From positions 62,001-126,000 of the forward strand of contig CAVWYF010000016.1 in the NCBI GenBank assembly GCA_963759095.1: DNA of 64,000 bases, given 5' to 3'. The stretch is from Anderseniella sp963759095. Lineage in GTDB: Bacteria; Pseudomonadota; Alphaproteobacteria; Rhizobiales; Aestuariivirgaceae. Below, piece by piece: positions 17,701 to 25,821 of the stretch; position 1 is the first letter of the stretch; every line of letters begins with the position of its first letter. The notes beneath the pieces were generated by a model. It made no database searches, was not told the origin of the DNA, and saw nothing but the letters and a program-made list of their open reading frames with translations. Made by a program: the position numbers and the translations under genes.

Positions 17701-20202
17701 CTTACCGCCACCATTGATGTAGCTGTGATCGACGATACAGATATTGAGGGTGATGAGAACGTCATCGTGACGCTGACCTCCATTACATCAGGGTCCGCGA
17801 CACTGGGAACACCGGTATCGGCCACCAATACAATCGGTGATGAAGACACTGCCACGGTCACCATCGCCAACACGACAGACGGCACCGAGCCTGCCACTGA
17901 CGGGGTGCTGACGGTCAGCCAGAGTGTTGTCAGTCCGACCGATACCGTCATTGCCTACAGTGTCGCCGGGTCTGCCACTCCAGGCACCGATTACACTGCG
18001 CTGTCCGGTAGTGTGACCATTCCGGCCGGAGACCTTACCGCCACCATTGATGTAGCTGTGATCGACGATACAGATATTGAGGGTGATGAGAACGTCATCG
18101 TGACGCTGACCTCCATTACATCAGGGTCCGCGACACTGGGAACACCGGTATCGGCCACCAATACAATCGGTGATGAAGACACTGCCACGGTCACCATCGC
18201 CAACACGACAGACGGCACCGAGCCTGCCACTGACGGGGTGCTGACGGTCAGCCAGAGTGTTGTCAGTCCGACCGATACCGTCATTGCCTACAGTGTCGCC
18301 GGGTCTGCCACTCCAGGCACCGATTACACTGCGCTGTCCGGTAGTGTGACCATTCCGGCCGGAGACCTTACCGCCACCATTGATGTAGCTGTGATCGACG
18401 ATACAGATATTGAGGGTGATGAGAACGTCATCGTGACGCTGACCTCCATTACATCAGGGTCCGCGACACTGGGAACACCGGTATCGGCCACCAATACAAT
18501 CGGTGATGAAGACACTGCCACGGTCACCATCGCCAACACGACAGACGGCACCGAGCCTGCCACTGACGGGGTGCTGACGGTCAGCCAGAGTGTTGTCAGT
18601 CCGACCGATACCGTCATTGCCTACAGTGTCGCCGGGTCTGCCACTCCAGGCACCGATTACACTGCGCTGTCCGGTAGTGTGACCATTCCGGCCGGAGACC
18701 TTACCGCCACCATTGATGTAGCTGTGATCGACGATACAGATATTGAGGGTGATGAGAACGTCATCGTGACGCTGACCTCCATTACATCAGGGTCCGCGAC
18801 ACTGGGAACACCGGTATCGGCCACCAATACAATCGGTGATGAAGACACTGCCACGGTCACCATCGCCAACACGACAGACGGCACCGAGCCTGCCACTGAC
18901 GGGGTGCTGACGGTCAGCCAGAGTGTTGTCAGTCCGACCGATACCGTCATTGCCTACAGTGTCGCCGGGTCTGCCACTCCAGGCACCGATTACACTGCGC
19001 TGTCCGGTAGTGTGACCATTCCGGCCGGAGACCTTACCGCCACCATTGATGTAGCTGTGATCGACGATACAGATATTGAGGGTGATGAGAACGTCATCGT
19101 GACGCTGACCTCCATTACATCAGGGTCCGCGACACTGGGAACACCGGTATCGGCCACCAATACAATCGGTGATGAAGACACTGGTATAAACGATCTCATC
19201 GCACAAGCATTTGAAAGCCAGGTGCATAATTTTGTTTCGAGAAGAATGAGCCTCTTGTCCAGACATTCTCCTACGATTCATCGAAACCACTCAGGTCGGA
19301 ACTGCTCCAATGGAGAACGGCATGGTTACATAAATGCGTCTGGAGACGAGGATAAAGTAGAAACAGAATTTGCGCTTACAACAGGTCAACAAAATTGCTT
19401 AGACCGAACTGATCCCTATATTTGGACGGAAGGCCAATTTTCGTTTTTCCGTGACAATCAATATGCAGATCAATCTGCAAACGCCCACGGCAATTTCTTT
19501 ATTGGATTTGCGGGAATAGCAATTCCAATCAATCAGTATTTAACCTTGGGCATCATTGGGCAAGTCGATTGGCTGGAAGATCGCCTCGAAACAGGGTTAG
19601 GTGAAGTAACAGGTACAGGATGGGCTTTTGGTCCATATTTGACACTGAAATCTCCAGAAGGCCTTCAACTTGACGCCCGTGCTATGTGGGGTCAAAGCCA
19701 AAACTCCGCAGATCAAATTCTATTTGGCAGCAATTACTCGGGAACCTTCGATACCGATCGTTGGTTGGTTGAAGGCATTTTATCGGGCAAGACAGTGATC
19801 GATCACTATACGATAACGCCAAGCGCAAAACTTTTTTACATGCAGGAAAGCTGGAACGGATACTCCGTCACAAACGGAAACCGCAACGTTAATGTTCCCG
19901 GAGGGGAAGCTGCAATTGGAACTGTGTCATCCAAGCTTGAAATTTCACTTCTTCAACAATATCAAAATTACGTAGTCGAACCATTTACGGCTGCAGAAAT
20001 CACTTGGGCATTTCAAGACCCAGGAATTTACAACGCGGTTGGAACTCTGCAGCAGAACAGTAACATCTCAGCAACATTATCTGCTGGGATTGGAGTTTCC
20101 GATCAGAATACATTCTTACGGCTGGAAGGTAGCTATGGAGGCTTTGGTTCCGTGGGCCTGCAGAATCTAACTGGTAGAGTTTCAATCACGCATAAATTCT
20201 AG
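14722..20202 (+). CDS. Giant autotransporter-type surface protein with 12 Calx-beta repeats
   Basis: 1826 aa from the ATG at 14722 (GGAAGAAG upstream; TTG at 14704 is an alternative). Order: hydrophobic signal region to about residue 36 ending TGAFA; a ~115-residue beta-rich region; twelve 111-aa repeats (residues ~155-1486) of Calx-beta type with acidic calcium-site-like runs DDTDIEGDENV and GDEDT; a short linker; and a C-terminal ~260-residue beta-barrel ending in phenylalanine (VSITHKF), the usual outer-membrane barrel signature. The protein is probably displayed on the cell surface as an adhesin. All repeats stay in frame. Confidence 0.8.
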   Translation: MTAVLGFIVCTLQTAKLLRFLGCILFCLTYSVTGAFAATLDCSVAGQSVSGTLAVNNGSITEPLAISNLSVGASIDISVTATTGGNRTVSFSLTAGSGAGPIPATIALNANGATGTSSFINSNAAGTAGIDITLASSQNGNRSIDWTATCAAAITATVTIANTTDGTEPATDGVLTVSQSVVSPTDTVIAYSVAGSATPGTDYTALSGSVTIPAGDLTATIDVAVIDDTDIEGDENVIVTLTSITSGSATLGTPVSATNTIGDEDTATVTIANTTDGTEPATDGVLTVSQSVVSPTDTVIAYSVAGSATPGTDYTALSGSVTIPAGDLTATIDVAVIDDTDIEGDENVIVTLTSITSGSATLGTPVSATNTIGDEDTATVTIANTTDGTEPATDGVLTVSQSVVSPTDTVIAYSVAGSATPGTDYTALSGSVTIPAGDLTATIDVAVIDDTDIEGDENVIVTLTSITSGSATLGTPVSATNTIGDEDTATVTIANTTDGTEPATDGVLTVSQSVVSPTDTVIAYSVAGSATPGTDYTALSGSVTIPAGDLTATIDVAVIDDTDIEGDENVIVTLTSITSGSATLGTPVSATNTIGDEDTATVTIANTTDGTEPATDGVLTVSQSVVSPTDTVIAYSVAGSATPGTDYTALSGSVTIPAGDLTATIDVAVIDDTDIEGDENVIVTLTSITSGSATLGTPVSATNTIGDEDTATVTIANTTDGTEPATDGVLTVSQSVVSPTDTVIAYSVAGSATPGTDYTALSGSVTIPAGDLTATIDVAVIDDTDIEGDENVIVTLTSITSGSATLGTPVSATNTIGDEDTATVTIANTTDGTEPATDGVLTVSQSVVSPTDTVIAYSVAGSATPGTDYTALSGSVTIPAGDLTATIDVAVIDDTDIEGDENVIVTLTSITSGSATLGTPVSATNTIGDEDTATVTIANTTDGTEPATDGVLTVSQSVVSPTDTVIAYSVAGSATPGTDYTALSGSVTIPAGDLTATIDVAVIDDTDIEGDENVIVTLTSITSGSATLGTPVSATNTIGDEDTATVTIANTTDGTEPATDGVLTVSQSVVSPTDTVIAYSVAGSATPGTDYTALSGSVTIPAGDLTATIDVAVIDDTDIEGDENVIVTLTSITSGSATLGTPVSATNTIGDEDTATVTIANTTDGTEPATDGVLTVSQSVVSPTDTVIAYSVAGSATPGTDYTALSGSVTIPAGDLTATIDVAVIDDTDIEGDENVIVTLTSITSGSATLGTPVSATNTIGDEDTATVTIANTTDGTEPATDGVLTVSQSVVSPTDTVIAYSVAGSATPGTDYTALSGSVTIPAGDLTATIDVAVIDDTDIEGDENVIVTLTSITSGSATLGTPVSATNTIGDEDTATVTIANTTDGTEPATDGVLTVSQSVVSPTDTVIAYSVAGSATPGTDYTALSGSVTIPAGDLTATIDVAVIDDTDIEGDENVIVTLTSITSGSATLGTPVSATNTIGDEDTGINDLIAQAFESQVHNFVSRRMSLLSRHSPTIHRNHSGRNCSNGERHGYINASGDEDKVETEFALTTGQQNCLDRTDPYIWTEGQFSFFRDNQYADQSANAHGNFFIGFAGIAIPINQYLTLGIIGQVDWLEDRLETGLGEVTGTGWAFGPYLTLKSPEGLQLDARAMWGQSQNSADQILFGSNYSGTFDTDRWLVEGILSGKTVIDHYTITPSAKLFYMQESWNGYSVTNGNRNVNVPGGEAAIGTVSSKLEISLLQQYQNYVVEPFTAAEITWAFQDPGIYNAVGTLQQNSNISATLSAGIGVSDQNTFLRLEGSYGGFGSVGLQNLTGRVSITHKF
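15184..19179 (+). repeat. Twelve 333-bp tandem repeats
   Basis: The unit beginning ACTGCCACGGTCACCATCGC recurs every 333 bp twelve times. By eye the copies are identical except that the sixth and seventh have C where the others have T (16935 and 17268), a silent AGT to AGC change. This is strong homogenisation, implying recent amplification or gene conversion, and copy number is likely to vary between cells or strains. Assemblers may also collapse it, so the true number could be higher. Confidence 0.95.
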
Positions 20203-20290
20203 GGTCCGTTCTCATCAATGTGATTGAACTGAATCGCCTTGTCCTTTGGCATCGGGAATGTTACTTTATCTCAAGAATAAAATACAAAAA

Positions 20291-20998
20291 ATGAACCAAA
20301 TTACTGAAAAATATGACACAATGCCAAAATCATTAGTCAAAGCAGTAGCCTATTTGCGCACTTCCAGCGCGACCAATGTCGGCCACGACAAGGACAGCGA
20401 CAAAAGACAGCGTGCGGCAATCGCAGCCTTCGCCAAGGCCAACGGGTATCAGGTGGTTGATGAATATTATGATGCCGCTGTGTCTGGAGCTGATCCCGTA
20501 ACTGATAGGTCCGGCTTCATGGAAATGCTACGTAGAGTAGCGATCAACGGCGCAAAGACCATCATTGTTGAAAGCCCTGATCGGTTTGCTCGTGATCTGA
20601 CCGTTCAGTTAACTGGCCACGATATGCTGCGAGACATGGGAATTGAACTCGTCCCTGCGTCTGCGCCTGATTTCTTTATGTCTGATACACCAACTGCGGT
20701 TCTTGTGCGACAAGTCCTTGGGGCCATTGCTCAGTTTGAGAAGGCCAGCACAGTTGCAAAGCTTGCGGCGGCACGTAAGCGCAAGCGCGAAGCCACAGGA
20801 CGCTGTGAAGGCCGCAAGGGTCACGCTGAAGTGCGTCCCGATGTGGTGAAGCTGGTGAAGCGTCTAGGCAAGCCTCGTGGCAAGACCCGCCCATTGAGCC
20901 TTAGAAAGATCAGTGCGGAACTGGAACGCCAAGGCTACTTCAATGAAAAGGGCGGCCAGTTCAACCCGAAGAGCATTGCGGTGATGCTAGCCACCTAA
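20291..20998 (+). CDS. Small serine recombinase (resolvase type)
   Basis: 235 aa from ATG 20291 (an ATG at 20321 is also possible). The catalytic serine lies in AYLRTSSATN, and VDEYYDAAVSGADP, ESPDRFARDLTVQ and VLGAIAQFEKA are conserved resolvase blocks. A short helix-turn-helix-like tail follows (SLRKISAELERQGYFNEKGG). It lies between the autotransporter and the three-gene cassette; whether it acts on the repeats bounding that cassette is unknown. Confidence 0.85.
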   Translation: MNQITEKYDTMPKSLVKAVAYLRTSSATNVGHDKDSDKRQRAAIAAFAKANGYQVVDEYYDAAVSGADPVTDRSGFMEMLRRVAINGAKTIIVESPDRFARDLTVQLTGHDMLRDMGIELVPASAPDFFMSDTPTAVLVRQVLGAIAQFEKASTVAKLAAARKRKREATGRCEGRKGHAEVRPDVVKLVKRLGKPRGKTRPLSLRKISAELERQGYFNEKGGQFNPKSIAVMLAT

Positions 20999-21370
20999 AC
21001 GATAAAAGGTCTTCCGCCGTTATGCGCCATGACGTTTTCGCCATGTCCGGAAGGAACGAGCTGAAACTGGCATGGCGATGCTATGCCGCTGCCTTCTGAA
21101 CGCGTTTGCGCGGGAACTAGTGCTGTTGTGAAGACATAGCGGGAGTAAAGGACACCTCTCCGATAGCAATGGCTACCGGGCTACTCTACACACGAGTCCG
21201 CCAGCGCGCGAAACGGCTTGCTAAGCCCCTGACACCAGAAACTGCATAACTCGCGTCAGTAACTCGCTCTGGCGGTTACAGAGCCTAGACGTCTATGAGT
21301 CCACGCCCTAGTCTGCGATAGATTGCTTTCTGCAGAAATTCTAACCGCCCCTACTTGCTTGGATTTCCGT
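20999..21370. other. Intergenic region with left copy of cassette-flanking repeat
   Basis: No gene seen. It contains the left copy (about 21194-21270) of a ~75-bp imperfect direct repeat whose other copy is at about 23383-23459, and presumably the promoter of the three-gene cassette. Confidence 0.5.
21194..21270 (+). repeat. Left cassette-flanking direct repeat
   Basis: Begins GAGTCCGCCAGCGCGCGAAA and shares AAACGGCTTGCT, ACCAGAAAC/GCCAGAAAC and CGTCAGTNACTCGCT elements with the copy at 23383-23459 in the same order and spacing, at roughly 80% identity by eye. Confidence 0.65.
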
Positions 21371-22156
21371 ATGACTTTAAATTCTGATTCTATGGGAGAA
21401 GCTCTGGACGTGTTGAAGCTACCTAAGGTCTTGGAGCAAGAACCTATCGTCGATGCGATCTTCGAGGTCAAATTCGGCGGCTCGCCCCAGCTTGCAGAAA
21501 TCCTTCCTGGCATGCTCTTCAGTTACCTTGAACCGAAGCCAAAGGTTCACCGGCAGCCCGCAGCCGACATTCCGCAACCTCTTCGAGCTAACGATATGAA
21601 CCTTGCCTTTGCGCCGATCATGCAACTAGAACTGGATCGCTTCACGGTTTCCATCGGCGATCGGAACGTCGTTGTGGGCTGCAAGCTGCCTTATCCGAAA
21701 TGGCCCGCCTTCAAGGAAAAGATCCTCGAACTTATGCAAATAATGGCCAAAGTAGGGGTCGAGAGCAACGTCGAACGCTTCTCAGTGAAGTACGTCAATC
21801 TGATCCCTGCAGCGTCTCATGCGGAGCAGATCGCGAAGATCGAGATCGCCCTTCGGATTGGTCCACTTGAGGTCGTGGATAACCACATCAACCTTCAGGT
21901 GCACCACAACGAAGGTAAGACGCTGCACATCTTGAAGGTGGTCACGGGAGCGAGTGCGAAATTGGCGACCGGTGAGACGAGGCACGGTGTCATCGTCGAT
22001 GTGAACTCGATCAGAAATATCGAACCGCGCCCCTACCAGAAATTCACCGAAAATTTAGAGCCGGAACTCGAAGCGCTGCGGCAGTCCAACAAAGTGAAAT
22101 TCTTTAACTGCCTGAAACGCGAGACGATTGAAGAGATGGGGCCCGTCTATGACTAA
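21371..22156 (+). CDS. TIGR04255-like protein (cassette gene 1)
   Basis: 261 aa from ATG 21371 (ATG 21392 also possible; neither has a clear ribosome-binding site). The opening LPKVLEQEPIVDAIFEVKF, the MQLELDRFTVSIGDRN middle and the RFSVKYVNLIP segment fit the sporadically distributed TIGR04255 family, whose molecular role is unknown and which is often found on islands. Its stop overlaps the start of the next gene (ATGACTAA), so the two are translationally coupled. Family assignment is from pattern memory, not a search. Confidence 0.6.
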   Translation: MTLNSDSMGEALDVLKLPKVLEQEPIVDAIFEVKFGGSPQLAEILPGMLFSYLEPKPKVHRQPAADIPQPLRANDMNLAFAPIMQLELDRFTVSIGDRNVVVGCKLPYPKWPAFKEKILELMQIMAKVGVESNVERFSVKYVNLIPAASHAEQIAKIEIALRIGPLEVVDNHINLQVHHNEGKTLHILKVVTGASAKLATGETRHGVIVDVNSIRNIEPRPYQKFTENLEPELEALRQSNKVKFFNCLKRETIEEMGPVYD

Positions 22157-22445
22157 TAGGATTACATTTCCCAATGCAGTTTCCGCGACGGCCGCCGTCG
22201 TCGGCTTCAACGCCGCGCTCGCTGCTGGGGCGGCAGCATGGCCAACAAACGAGCAAACCTATTTTGTGAACGAAGCCGTTCCGACAATCAGCTTTTTTCA
22301 GGGGTCGGCCGCAGAAGTTACCGACGAGGAGTTTGCTCGCGAGATCGCATCCGTGTTTACTACCCTGTCAGATGGGCAGGAACCTCTTGGCACCGAGTTC
22401 GAGGCGGTTTGGGATGCCAACGTAGATAAACTCTACGAGTCCTAG
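22149..22445 (+). CDS. Small membrane-associated protein (cassette gene 2)
   Basis: 98 aa, not recognised. Residues ~8-32 (NAVSATAAVVGFNAALAAGA) are hydrophobic enough for a membrane helix or export signal; the rest is acidic (VTDEEFAREIASVF). The start overlaps the stop of cassette gene 1, and the next gene begins 8 bp later, so it is the middle gene of a tight three-gene operon. Confidence 0.6.
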   Translation: MTNRITFPNAVSATAAVVGFNAALAAGAAAWPTNEQTYFVNEAVPTISFFQGSAAEVTDEEFAREIASVFTTLSDGQEPLGTEFEAVWDANVDKLYES

Positions 22446-22453
22446 ATCGCCAG

Positions 22454-23086
22454 ATGACATTCGACACCGACACCCTGAAGCAGCAGATTCCGTACTACCT
22501 CTCCGCAGAGGATCGCCGAGTGCTTGTCGATGAATTGAAAGCGATCTCACAGGGTGAGATGGCCGAGTACGTCTTGAGTGCCTACCACGACACCTTTGGC
22601 GAGGACATGCTCCAAGGCGACGGCTGGCGCGGGTTCATCCTTTTCGCGTTCGACTCGGGCGAGAGGCGTTCAGTGCGTGGCCTCGTCCTGTCCAACTCGT
22701 GCGACGTTGATCCAGACAATCCCCGTGACCTTCCCGCCCGCGTGATCTTCGCCCCGCTCGTCAGGCTCGCGGCCTATGTCAATCTCCTGCAGCAGAACGG
22801 CATCGACGCTGCACGGATTGACGCTAAGTTGGCGGACATCAAGGCACAGAAAACGACCAACGTCTTCTACCTTCCAGCCGGGAAATTCCTTGGTGAAGAC
22901 TATGTCGTCCGTTTTGACGAGGCTCATTCCATGCCCTCAGTTGCTCACGCAGAGAGTGGCGACAGGCAGAAGCTCTTCACGCTGAGTAACGCGGGTTTCT
23001 ACATGCTTGTCTTGAAGCTGTCGGTTCACTTCTGCCGCCTTCAGGAGAAGATCAATCGCAAGCCGGGTCCGGCTACGACAGCGTAG
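22454..23086 (+). CDS. Unknown 210-aa protein (cassette gene 3)
   Basis: 210 aa, family not recognised. It has an RGLVLSNSCDVDPDN motif with a Cys-Asp pair, then PARVIFAPLVRLAAYVNLL and a YLPAGKFLGEDYVVRF segment. No signal peptide; a hydrophobic-looking C-terminal helix (AGFYMLVLKLSVHF) may pack inside the fold. The Ser/Cys/Asp cluster could be catalytic, but this is speculation. It is the last gene of the three-gene unit. Confidence 0.6.
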   Translation: MTFDTDTLKQQIPYYLSAEDRRVLVDELKAISQGEMAEYVLSAYHDTFGEDMLQGDGWRGFILFAFDSGERRSVRGLVLSNSCDVDPDNPRDLPARVIFAPLVRLAAYVNLLQQNGIDAARIDAKLADIKAQKTTNVFYLPAGKFLGEDYVVRFDEAHSMPSVAHAESGDRQKLFTLSNAGFYMLVLKLSVHFCRLQEKINRKPGPATTA

Positions 23087-23600
23087 TTAAAGCCGACCTT
23101 TGAGAAGCCATCGATTCGCTTTGGTCAATTCGCGCCGCGGCGATAACTCGGCTCGCGAACGGCAGCTTCGGGGAAACTGTACCGCGACTTGATGATAAAT
23201 GCGAACGGCAGCAATGGGTCGGAATCGCCAGCGCTGGAATCTATTCGGAGGTCTCAAATGGGTTTTGAGCCGTCGTTCGACACATATGAAATTAATGGCT
23301 CCTGACCCTAGGCAGTTAGCATTTGGTTTTGTGGTGTCCCAAGAGAGGCTCAAGATAACAACCGTCCTCACAAGCCATTTTAGAGTCCACCAGCGCGTGA
23401 AACGGCTTGCTGAATCCAGTGCGCCAGAAACGCCATAACACCCGTCAGTGACTCGCTGTGGGCTTGCAAACTTGACATTCGTCAGTGGCCAGAGCTCCAA
23501 TGCAGCTAGCTTTACCAAAAGACAGGGCTAGTGGCTCTTGTCGTCGTTGTGCTGTTGTTCAGCGTGTTCACAAGTTGATGAGACAGGAGCAAGGAACGTT
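23087..23600. other. Intergenic region with right copy of cassette-flanking repeat
   Basis: No credible gene. It carries the right copy (about 23383-23459) of the ~75-bp direct repeat. The rest looks like non-coding island filler, with no other repeat seen. Confidence 0.5.
23383..23459 (+). repeat. Right cassette-flanking direct repeat
   Basis: Begins GAGTCCACCAGCGCGTGAAA; collinear with the copy at 21194-21270, 2.19 kb away. Together they bracket exactly the TIGR04255-like, small membrane and 210-aa genes. Confidence 0.65.
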
Positions 23601-24134
23601 ATGTCGGAAAAGTCGAAAGGGGGCGATGAGTATCTCATCATCGACACAAACGCCGGTGAAACAAAAGAAGTATGGATAAATCTTGTTGGCACCGGAAATC
23701 TGACGGCGACGGCAAACAATTATACAAGTTCCGCCAGCGCCAACGTCCTTATAAACACAGCCCTAAAGAAGAATGACTACCCGACAGCCCGTTCCATCAT
23801 AACAGCTTGGGGGCCGAGCCGAGAACAACGCGATGCTATGATCGGCTATTACGAACAGGGTAGTCGCACCTTTCCGCCCCCTTACGACGTCTTTATTCAA
23901 CCTGGCTCAGATGTCGACATGGTCATTGCTGAATACAAGGCCAAGAACGGGAAAGAAGATCGGACGGACACCAAAAGAAACGGGGCTTTGGGATTGGTGC
24001 TAGCGGGGCTGTTCACTTTGCTGGCAGCAGCCATAGAGACAGACCTAGACCCGAAAAATTTGCAAACCATTTTTATGGGTTTATTTGGCCTAGTCATGCT
24101 GGTGTTGCTGTTCCTAATCGCAACTATGACCTGA
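23601..24134 (+). CDS. Unknown membrane protein with two C-terminal helices
   Basis: 177 aa from the ATG at 23601, with CAAGGAA upstream. The N-terminal ~125 residues are soluble and polar (DEYLIIDTNAGETKEVW, SREQRDAMIGYYEQGSRTF). The end holds two hydrophobic helices, ALGLVLAGLFTLLAAAI and IFMGLFGLVMLVLLFLIA. A cytoplasmic domain on a two-helix membrane anchor is the simplest reading. Family not recognised; it lies right after the repeat-bounded cassette and could belong to it functionally. Confidence 0.55.
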   Translation: MSEKSKGGDEYLIIDTNAGETKEVWINLVGTGNLTATANNYTSSASANVLINTALKKNDYPTARSIITAWGPSREQRDAMIGYYEQGSRTFPPPYDVFIQPGSDVDMVIAEYKAKNGKEDRTDTKRNGALGLVLAGLFTLLAAAIETDLDPKNLQTIFMGLFGLVMLVLLFLIATMT

Positions 24135-24144
24135 TACCGAGAGG

Positions 24145-24335
24145 TTGAGCAGACAGTAAAGTACGGGGAACGCAAGCAGGGTGTGATTGCCGGTGTTGCG
24201 GTCGACCTCATGTTCAGAGAACTGGCTGTCGCGCTTACGGCTAATGCGTCATGCGACAAGAAGATAAACCAGCGATGTAGCGCACAAACCCGCAACGGCA
24301 TCCTCTGCAAGGCGGGTGTCGTCGGGGGTGACCCA
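24145..24335 (+). pseudogene. Decayed inverted copy of the HTH/HGG-motif gene
   Basis: Translated on the + strand this gives TVKYGERKQGVIAGVAVDL and later NQRCSAQTRNGILCKAG, which align with TVKYWEVKQGVISGIAVDR and NQRCGARTRKGAPCKA of the intact gene at 24493-24897 on the other strand. The N-terminal part and the CxxHGG end are missing. It is a truncated, diverged inverted duplicate facing the intact gene. Confidence 0.7.
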
Positions 24336-24492
24336 CGAGGCCAGTTGCTCGAAGCAGCGATTACTGGTCCGAGATTACACGAAACAGTAATAGCCCACCC
24401 CGCGCGCCTGCGCACCCGCGCGTACTGCTCCCGAAATAGTATCAGATTGTAAAAGCCTACTACGCGCGCGCGTCGACCCAGAAACCAATAGA

Positions 24493-24897
24493 CTACGTTG
24501 CCTTGCGATAAGCGGCCCAGCGTCGACGTTGCGCCTCTGCTATCCTCAGACGTCCCTCTGCTGACTTGGGTCCCGTCGACATTCCCCCGTGAAATTTGCA
24601 TCGTGTCTTCCCGGGCAGAGCTTTCGCCTTACAGGGAGCGCCCTTGCGGGTTCGTGCGCCACACCGCTGATTTGGCGACTTGTTGGACAACTCACCTTTC
24701 TCGATGGCGACAGCCAACTCCGAAATCATGCGATCTACTGCTATGCCTGATATAACGCCCTGCTTGACTTCCCAGTACTTGACTGTCTGCTCATGCACAC
24801 CAGCTCTTTCAGCGAGTTCGCGCTGCGACCAACCAAGCCGCTGTCGGCATTGCTTCAGCATGTCGGCTGTCAAATCAGGTTCGGTTTGTCGAGACAT
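24493..24897 (-). CDS. XRE-type HTH protein with HGG-type zinc-finger-like tail
   Basis: 134 aa from ATG 24897. Residues ~10-45 form a helix-turn-helix (LGWSQRELAERAGVHEQTVK); the C-terminal half has CGARTRKGAPCKA, then RCKFHGGMSTGPKSAEG, the Cys/His and HGGxxTGP pattern found in many small phage and island proteins. The combination suggests a DNA-binding regulator of the island. It lies downstream of the Rep-like gene on the same strand, 22 bp apart. Confidence 0.75.
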   Translation of the reverse strand: MSRQTEPDLTADMLKQCRQRLGWSQRELAERAGVHEQTVKYWEVKQGVISGIAVDRMISELAVAIEKGELSNKSPNQRCGARTRKGAPCKAKALPGKTRCKFHGGMSTGPKSAEGRLRIAEAQRRRWAAYRKAT

Positions 24898-24919
24898 TGT
24901 GCTTGGTTCCGGATTAGGT

Positions 24920-25642
24920 TCAATGATGTGAGGATAGGCTGCGAGCCTTCCAGTCGATGTTACGTGAAACACCGCTGCGCTTGATCAAGACAACGCCTTG
25001 CCCCCCCTTCTTGCGATGACCACCGTACCGGTGGCAGGTAAGGCCATCTGCGCCCTTGCACATATATTGGAGGCGCTGGTCCGGTCCCTTGTAGCTGGGC
25101 CTGCTGCGGGGTTCTGCTTTCACGGCTCCGTCCAACATTGCGTCAAACCAAACTTCCAGCTTGCTGATGAACAGGGCCTTGAGACGCTTGGGTACATGCA
25201 CCAGCATGTGAGTGTTTGGCTTTGTGTCGCCTGTCATCGCGTCCGGGTTTTCGTGAACATACAGCCAAGCTACCGTTGCATTTTTGTCTCTGAGCCATTG
25301 TGCCATGCGCTTGCAGCAGCGCTGAAAGGCGACGGGATTGATGTCATGATGCTCGGTGCAGTTCCAAGCGATCGTGACGAAGGTGTTCAGCGGCGCACCG
25401 ATGTAGCATGCATGTTTATCAGCAAGATGAAGGTTGTCGACCTGACTAGGCTTGAGATTGTCGGTATCACGATGGCGCTGTTTGTTATTGAGGTAAGGAT
25501 ACGGCTGCCGCTGTGCTAAACTATCTAAAGTAGCCGGTTCTGAGAAGTCAGGCTCGACAACCGAAAACCTCTTTTTGTCAGAGGGGTTTACGCTGCTTAC
25601 AGGCGTGAAATCGTTCTGCTGTTTTTTGACCGAATTTGTCAT
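24920..25642 (-). CDS. Island Rep-like protein (HUH-like, unproven)
   Basis: 240 aa. The core APLNTFVTIAWNCTE, VAWLYVHENPDAMTG, TKPNTHMLVHVPKRLK and YMCKGADGL segments match a family common on alphaproteobacterial plasmids and islands, where the HxHxxxHVP region resembles the metal site of rolling-circle initiators. Here the first His of that motif is Asn-Thr, so catalysis is doubtful. Replication or mobilisation of the excised island is a reasonable but unproven role. It is the first gene of a leftward pair with the HTH/HGG gene. Confidence 0.5.
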   Translation of the reverse strand: MTNSVKKQQNDFTPVSSVNPSDKKRFSVVEPDFSEPATLDSLAQRQPYPYLNNKQRHRDTDNLKPSQVDNLHLADKHACYIGAPLNTFVTIAWNCTEHHDINPVAFQRCCKRMAQWLRDKNATVAWLYVHENPDAMTGDTKPNTHMLVHVPKRLKALFISKLEVWFDAMLDGAVKAEPRSRPSYKGPDQRLQYMCKGADGLTCHRYGGHRKKGGQGVVLIKRSGVSRNIDWKARSLSSHH

Positions 25643-25821
25643 GCCGAGCCCCCCTGATAAATTGGGCGTTTAAGGGGCCGGGTGTCTGCGTGTTGTTCTG
25701 CAGCAGCGGTCCAAGCTACATTGAGGTGAGGGGGCATCCCAAAAGAACCTTTTGAGTTCAATGGGTCGTAAAGACAGGGTGCGGGGACGTAAGCTATTGA
25801 AATGACTAGATCGTGGCATAA

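Noticed and set aside
15184..19179. CRISPR-like array
   Set aside because: The units are contiguous 333-bp coding repeats without spacers.
15327..19199. Series of 97-aa open frames on the minus strand, one per repeat
   Set aside because: They are the antisense shadow of the 333-bp repeats; identity between them follows from the repeats and they have no start context.
21194..23459. Integron attC sites around the three-gene cassette
   Set aside because: The flanking copies are long, direct and imperfect, and I find no paired GTTRRRY core sites or palindromic attC layout.
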